DNA from: Alphaproteobacteria bacterium | GTDB taxonomy: Bacteria; Pseudomonadota; Alphaproteobacteria; Puniceispirillales; Puniceispirillaceae | Direction: 5' to 3' | NCBI GenBank assembly: GCA_016780695.1 | Contig: JADHLK010000045.1 | Location: forward strand, 1 to 10,260 | Length of the DNA: 10,260 bases | In this document: one piece after another, positions 6,904 to 10,260 of the stretch | Layout of the letters: each line of letters starts with the position of its first letter | Numbering within the stretch: the first letter of the stretch is position 1 | Translations under genes and position numbers: made by a program | Notes under the pieces: generated by a model | Databases searched by the model: none | What the model was told of the DNA's origin: nothing | The model's input: the letters and a program-made list of their open reading frames with translations, nothing else

Positions 6904-6914
6904 TTTCGTAATAT
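6875..6914. promoter_or_regulatory. Large inverted repeat upstream of paaA, candidate PaaX operator
   Basis: The arms ATATTACAAAAAAT (6875-6888) and ATTTTTCGTAATAT (6901-6914) are inverted repeats matching at 13 of 14 positions, separated by 12 bp. The site spans 40 bp between the paaX stop and the paaA start and covers the predicted -35/-10 region. PaaX is the phenylacetyl-CoA-responsive repressor of paa operons, and its gene is adjacent, so PaaX is the natural candidate ligand. The motif does not resemble the E. coli PaaX site as I remember it (TGATTC-type), so either the site has diverged or another factor binds. The T-rich arms could also pair in RNA if transcription from paaX reads through. 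Confidence 0.6.
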
Positions 6915-6932
6915 GTTTTATATTTTGGCGAT

Positions 6933-7799
6933 CTATCTCATCTGTTGGTCTGTAAAGCGGCTTTTCAAGAGGCTGAGAGGCGCGCGCTGGCTGTCTGGCA
7001 TGGGCCAGCTTTCCGAGCGATCCAGCAGCTGATGCCAGAGCGGGCCGATGCGCTGGGCAACCTGTGTGCCTGGCCAGCCGGGCCCCAGCAGCCAGAACAG
7101 ATGCGGGCTGTGCCGCAAAACCAGACGGCGCCAAAAATGCAGCAACAGAACCCGCAGCCCCATGGCTGTTTCCGGGGCCAGCTGGCTGGCCCCGCCGATA
7201 TTGCCCAGCTGCTGATCAAGCTCAGCAACCAGCTGCGCCAGCTGGCCATATTCCTGATTCAGCCGCTGGCCAGCCAGCCGCCCGGCCAGCCAGTCCGGCC
7301 TGTGCGTCAATGGGCCCGCCAGCACCAGCGCATTATCAGCCGGTGCCTCCCCCTCTGGCAGCAGCCAGCATTCCGCAGTGAGGCGCAAGGCTTGCCCGGC
7401 AGGCTGGGCAGGCGGCGCATCCGGGTCTGTCACAATCAGCTGCCAGCGGGTGACGGGCTGTGCGGGCCGGGCATAGATGCGCGGCGATGCCTCTGCCACC
7501 GCCTCTATTGCAGCCAGGCTGAGCGCATAAAAGGCGTGCCTGCCTGTTTTGCCGGAGACCAGCCAATCCTCAGCCAACAGGCGCGAGAGGGCTGTTCGCA
7601 CGGCCCCGTCAGTGATGCCGAACTGGCGGGTCAGGGCATGGATATCGCGCAAAGCCAGCCGGCCCGGCAAAGGGCCTGCCAGATCGCCAAAAATGGTCAC
7701 CAATATTGACCAGACCCGCAGCCGCCCCTGAGCGTGCAAAGCGGCCACAAACGGGGCGAGGGCGGCGGACCTGTCGCCGCGATCAGCCATCACAGGCAT
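6933..7799 (-). CDS. paaX: Phenylacetate-responsive transcriptional regulator PaaX
   Basis: The 288-residue protein has the three-part PaaX layout. An N-terminal winged helix covers about 45-95, with 'FGITDGAVRTALSRLLAEDWL' split across 60-80 and 'GRHAFYALS' as the wing. A middle Cas2-like domain covers about 115-165. The C-terminal PaaX domain holds 'LRVLLLHFWRRLVLR' (215-229) and 'PGWPGTQVAQRI'. PaaX usually represses paa promoters and is released by phenylacetyl-CoA. It is shorter than the 316-residue E. coli protein and rich in Leu, Gln and Ala around 170-210. The start is uncertain: ATG at 7799 overlaps paaZ by 17 bp, and ATG at 7790 (MADRGDR) overlaps by 8 bp; neither has a strong Shine-Dalgarno, suggesting translation coupled to paaZ. 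Lying inside the paaZ-paaX-paaA run, it is probably autoregulated through the paaZ promoter. Confidence 0.92.
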   Translation of the reverse strand: MPVMADRGDRSAALAPFVAALHAQGRLRVWSILVTIFGDLAGPLPGRLALRDIHALTRQFGITDGAVRTALSRLLAEDWLVSGKTGRHAFYALSLAAIEAVAEASPRIYARPAQPVTRWQLIVTDPDAPPAQPAGQALRLTAECWLLPEGEAPADNALVLAGPLTHRPDWLAGRLAGQRLNQEYGQLAQLVAELDQQLGNIGGASQLAPETAMGLRVLLLHFWRRLVLRHSPHLFWLLGPGWPGTQVAQRIGPLWHQLLDRSESWPMPDSQRAPLSLLKSRFTDQQMR

Positions 7800-9816
7800 T
7801 CATCGTTATCAGCTCATAGGTGGCGACCAGCTGGGCGTCCTGATTATCGATTGCAACCTGCCAACGCACCTCGCCATAGTCAGCATTGCGCGGGATTTTG
7901 CGTTTCACGGTCAGCTGCACGGTAATGGCATCGCCCGGATAGACAGGCTGGTGGAATTGCAGATCATTCAGGCCAATATTGGCCAGCACCGGCCCCGCGG
8001 CAGGTTCCACAAACAGACCGGCGGCAAAGCTCAATAACAGATAGCCATGCGCGACCCTGCCCTCAAAAAACGGGCTGGCTTTGGCGGCTTCCTCATCCAG
8101 ATGGGCATAGAATTTATCGCCGGTAAATTCAGCAAAATGTTCTATATCCTGCATGGTGATGGTGCGCGGGCCGCAGGTCAGGCTCTCGCCAATGGCAAGG
8201 GCGTTAAAGCTGCGGGTGAACGGGTGTGCCGGGCCTTCATGCTGCGGGCTGTTGGGCACAAATACATTGCCAATTCCGGTCAGTATAGCCGGGCTGCCCT
8301 GAATTGAGGTGCGCTGCATATAATGGGCAACCCCGCGCACACCACCCAGCTCTTCAGAGCCGCCTGCCCGCCCCGGCCCGCCATGCGTCATATGCGGCAT
8401 CGGCGCGCCATGTCCGGTTGCTTCGGCCATGGAATCGCGATCATTGAAATATAGCCGGCCATGCCAGGCCGCACTAGCCAGAACCGCCTGTCTGGCAAGG
8501 GCTGGGTCATGCGTGATAACCGAGGCGACAAGCGAGCCGCCGCCGCGATTGGCTAGCTGGCAGGCGGCAGAAAAATCGCTGTAGCCCATCAATGTGGAGA
8601 CCGGACCGAAGGCTTCCAGCTCATGTGCCAGGCTGGCAGATGACGGGTCAGCACAATGCAGCAGATGCGGCTGGATAAACGCCCCTTTTTCAGCATCCAC
8701 CCCGGCAAAATTGGCTGGCCCATCACCATAGAGGCAGCGCGTCTCTGCCGCCAGCCGGGCTACAATATCCAACACATCGCGGCGTTGATTCAGCGAGACC
8801 AGAGCGCCCATGCGGGTGGCCTTGTCTGCCGGGTCGCCGATTTGCAATGCAGACAGTTTTTCGATCAGCGCCTCGGCCACCGGGGTGATCAGTTTCTCCG
8901 GCACAAAGATACGCCGGATAGCGGTGCATTTCTGGCCTGCCTTGGCACTCATCTCGCGCACCACCTCTTTGACGAACAGGCCGAATTCCGGTTCATCCGG
9001 GCCAATATCCGGCCCCAGAACAGAGGCGTTCAGCGAATCCTGTTCAGTCAGCACCCGCACTGAGCGGGATAGCAGCTTTGGATTGGAACGCAGCATCAAG
9101 GCCGTATCTGCTGAGCCGGTAAAGCTCAGCACATCTTGCGCGCCCAGCCGGTCCAGCAAATCGCCCGGCCTGCCGATTACCAGCTGCAAGGCCCCTTCCG
9201 GTAACAGCCCGCTTTCCAGCATCAGCCGCACACAGGCCTCGGTCAGATAGCTGGTGACCTGCGCTGGCTTGACGATAGCGGGCATACCGGCCAGAAAGCT
9301 GGCAGCAAATTTCTCCAGCATCCCCCAGACCGGAAAATTAAAGGCATTAATCTGCACCGCTGCCCCTTGCCGGGGGGTATAGACATGGCGGCCAGCAAAG
9401 CTGCCGGATTTTGATAATTGTTCCACCGGCCCGTCCAGCCAGACCTGATCATCGGGCAATTCGCGCCGCCCTTTTGAGGCATAGACGAACAGTGTTCCAA
9501 TCCCGCCATCAATATCAATTCGGTTATCATTCAAGGTGGCCCCGGTGGCATATCCCAGCTGATATAGCCCCTCGCGCCGCTCATTCAGATAGAGTGCCAG
9601 CTTTTTTAGAATCTTGGCCCGGTCATGAAAGGTGAGCGCCCGCAAGGCTGGGCCGCCTGTCTGATGGGCATAGGCGAGCAGCGCCTCGCCAGACAGGCCG
9701 CCAGTGCTGGCATAGGCAACCGGCGCACCAGATACCGCCGAGGCAATGGCTTGCTGATCAGGCCCGGCGGGCAGCCACTCGCCCGCGACAAAGCTGGTTA
9801 TTACAGGGGCGTTCAT
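7783..9816 (-). CDS. paaZ: Bifunctional oxepin-CoA hydrolase / 3-oxo-5,6-dehydrosuberyl-CoA semialdehyde dehydrogenase PaaZ
   Basis: PaaZ opens the oxepin-CoA ring and oxidises the resulting aldehyde with NADP+. From the ATG at 9816 (MNAPVITSF) it is 677 residues, against 681 in E. coli; AGGGAG lies about 10 nt upstream. The longer frame up to 9939 has no better start. Residues 1 to about 520 are an aldehyde dehydrogenase: 'INAFNFPVWGMLEK' (156-169), 'FTGS' (232-235), catalytic base E258 in 'LTEQDSLN', and nucleophile C297 in 'GQKCTAIRR'. Residues about 530-677 are a MaoC-like hydratase with D567 and H572 in 'FTGDKFYAH', matching the D-x4-H catalytic pair of E. coli PaaZ. Both active sites look intact. 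In paa bacteria whose dehydrogenase half fails, the aldehyde cyclises to a tropone precursor; nothing here suggests that. It is the first minus-strand gene, divergent from paaG. Confidence 0.97.
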   Translation of the reverse strand: MNAPVITSFVAGEWLPAGPDQQAIASAVSGAPVAYASTGGLSGEALLAYAHQTGGPALRALTFHDRAKILKKLALYLNERREGLYQLGYATGATLNDNRIDIDGGIGTLFVYASKGRRELPDDQVWLDGPVEQLSKSGSFAGRHVYTPRQGAAVQINAFNFPVWGMLEKFAASFLAGMPAIVKPAQVTSYLTEACVRLMLESGLLPEGALQLVIGRPGDLLDRLGAQDVLSFTGSADTALMLRSNPKLLSRSVRVLTEQDSLNASVLGPDIGPDEPEFGLFVKEVVREMSAKAGQKCTAIRRIFVPEKLITPVAEALIEKLSALQIGDPADKATRMGALVSLNQRRDVLDIVARLAAETRCLYGDGPANFAGVDAEKGAFIQPHLLHCADPSSASLAHELEAFGPVSTLMGYSDFSAACQLANRGGGSLVASVITHDPALARQAVLASAAWHGRLYFNDRDSMAEATGHGAPMPHMTHGGPGRAGGSEELGGVRGVAHYMQRTSIQGSPAILTGIGNVFVPNSPQHEGPAHPFTRSFNALAIGESLTCGPRTITMQDIEHFAEFTGDKFYAHLDEEAAKASPFFEGRVAHGYLLLSFAAGLFVEPAAGPVLANIGLNDLQFHQPVYPGDAITVQLTVKRKIPRNADYGEVRWQVAIDNQDAQLVATYELITMNACDG

Positions 9817-9849
9817 GATGCGGTCTCCCTTTCGATCTGTGCGCGCCAA

Positions 9850-9879
9850 AGTATTGACCATCTGCATTGATTTTGTAAA
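9850..9879 (-). promoter_or_regulatory. Predicted promoter for paaZ-paaX
   Basis: On the minus strand TTTACA (9879-9874) and AATACT (9855-9850) are separated by 18 bp, matching five of six and four of six sigma70 consensus bases. Transcription would start near 9843, leaving a leader of about 27 nt. The elements coincide almost exactly with those of the paaG promoter on the other strand. Confidence 0.45.
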
Positions 9880-9881
9880 GT
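9854..9881 (+). promoter_or_regulatory. Predicted promoter for paaG
   Basis: TTGACC (9854-9859) and TAAAGT (9876-9881) are separated by 16 bp, a reasonable sigma70 pair. A start near 9888 gives a leader of about 38 nt. A small stem, GCCAG-N7-CTGGC (9893-9909), would lie in that leader. The TTTTGTAA segment at 9871-9878 also occurs in one arm of the inverted repeat upstream of paaA, but no matching second arm is present here, so a shared operator is only suggested. Confidence 0.45.
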
Positions 9882-9925
9882 TCACTGATGAAGCCAGCTT
9901 TTGTCTGGCATTGGGGGCAGGGTAG

Positions 9926-10260
9926 ATGACCAACAGCATTATTGTGCATGACCGGGGCAGCTGGACAGAAATTCAGCTGAACAGGCCAGATCAGCTGAAC
10001 GCGCTGGATGCCGCGATGCACGCCGATTTGCGCGCCGCTCTCAGCACGGCTGCGGCTGATAAATCCTGTCGTGCCATCTTGTTGAGCGCGGCCGGACGCG
10101 GCTTTTGCGCGGGTCAGGATTTGGCTGGTTTCAATCTGCAATCCGGCCAGCCCATGCCGGATTTGGAAGAGGTGATACGCCGCGACTATAACCCGCTGGT
10201 GCGGCTGGTGCGGGAAATGCCAAAGCCGGTCATCGCGGCGGTGAACGGCGTGGCAGCCGG
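9926..10260 (+). CDS. paaG: 1,2-epoxyphenylacetyl-CoA isomerase PaaG (5' part, cut by window edge)
   Basis: The first 111 residues of an enoyl-CoA hydratase/isomerase-family protein are present. PaaG converts ring-1,2-epoxyphenylacetyl-CoA to oxepin-CoA and also isomerises later double-bond intermediates. The segments 'GRGFCAGQDL' (57-66), 'DYNPLV' (87-92) and 'MPKPVIAAVNGVAA' (98-111) closely match PaaG; 'FCAGQDL' with Q64 separates it from PaaF-type hydratases, which usually have FxAGxDI. The first oxyanion-hole region is visible; the catalytic aspartate lies beyond the edge. The Shine-Dalgarno is weak (GGGGGCAGGG, offset close to the ATG). The gene is divergent from paaZ and may lead a rightward operon with other paa genes that cannot be seen here. 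Confidence 0.93.
   Translation, partial: MTNSIIVHDRGSWTEIQLNRPDQLNALDAAMHADLRAALSTAAADKSCRAILLSAAGRGFCAGQDLAGFNLQSGQPMPDLEEVIRRDYNPLVRLVREMPKPVIAAVNGVAA

Noticed and set aside
6832..7134. Upstream open extension of the paaA frame (101 extra codons) running into paaX
   Set aside because: It overlaps paaX on the same strand in another frame. The start at 6831 has a strong Shine-Dalgarno and gives a PaaA of expected length.
7173..7194. Perfect 9-bp GC-rich inverted repeat CGGGGCCAG-CTGG-CTGGCCCCG inside paaX
   Set aside because: It lies inside coding sequence in a region dominated by CAGC/CTGG words from Gln, Leu and Ala codons. It has no T-tract, so chance and codon bias explain it.
7170..7300. 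Dense CAGCTG/CCAGC words suggesting a repeat or uptake-signal array
   Set aside because: The words follow Leu, Gln, Ala and Gly codons in paaX, and similar words occur throughout the other genes. No fixed unit or spacing was found.
6945..7709. Plus-strand open frame of 254 codons antisense to paaX
   Set aside because: Its translation is Gln/Pro/Arg-rich, without a recognisable fold. It is the mirror of the Leu/Gln/Ala-rich GC-rich paaX coding strand, which is clearly a PaaX protein.
9817..9939. Longer PaaZ beginning at 9939
   Set aside because: It would run through the predicted promoters and past the paaG start at 9926. The ATG at 9816 has AGGGAG upstream and matches the E. coli length.

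Overview
The window is a phenylacetate (paa) catabolism locus from a bacterium, most likely a marine-type alphaproteobacterium. The host is inferred from moderately GC-rich DNA, a DctP-type TRAP binding protein and a Rieske dioxygenase beside the paa genes. The sequence does not fix genus or even class with certainty. The window is almost fully coding. The longest gap without a gene is 1800-2008 (209 bp), and no tRNA, rRNA, CRISPR array, insertion sequence or phage gene was seen.

Left part (1-3076): a two-subunit aromatic ring-hydroxylating dioxygenase lies on the minus strand (alpha 471-1799, beta 1-471, cut by the window edge). It diverges from a plus-strand gene for a periplasmic TRAP-transporter substrate-binding protein (2009-3019), which ends in a textbook intrinsic terminator. 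The 209-bp divergent spacer holds several short inverted repeats that could be operators or leader hairpins.

Central part (3131-6831): paaA-paaB-paaC-paaD-paaE on the minus strand, in canonical order, encode the phenylacetyl-CoA 1,2-epoxidase. PaaA is the diiron catalytic subunit, PaaC its structural partner, PaaB a small bridging subunit, PaaD the Fe-S/metal-maturation factor and PaaE the flavin/2Fe-2S reductase. Starts and stops overlap at B/C (TAATG) and C/D (7 bp), indicating translational coupling.

Right part (6832-10260): upstream of paaA, on the same strand, lie the regulator gene paaX and the bifunctional ring-opening gene paaZ, which overlap by 17 bp. A long inverted repeat (arms of 14 bp, 13 matching) sits between paaX and paaA over the likely paaA promoter. 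It is the best operator candidate in the window. paaG, the epoxide isomerase/oxepin-forming enzyme, begins on the plus strand divergent from paaZ and runs off the right edge.

Together the genes perform epoxidation of phenylacetyl-CoA (PaaABCE, matured by PaaD), isomerisation to oxepin-CoA (PaaG), and ring hydrolysis with aldehyde oxidation (PaaZ), under PaaX. The ligase PaaK, thioesterase PaaI and beta-oxidation genes paaF, paaH and paaJ are not in the window; paaG may be the first gene of a rightward operon that carries some of them. The dioxygenase and TRAP protein may supply a further aromatic or acid substrate, but that link rests only on proximity. I found no clearly new system; the most useful leads are regulatory.
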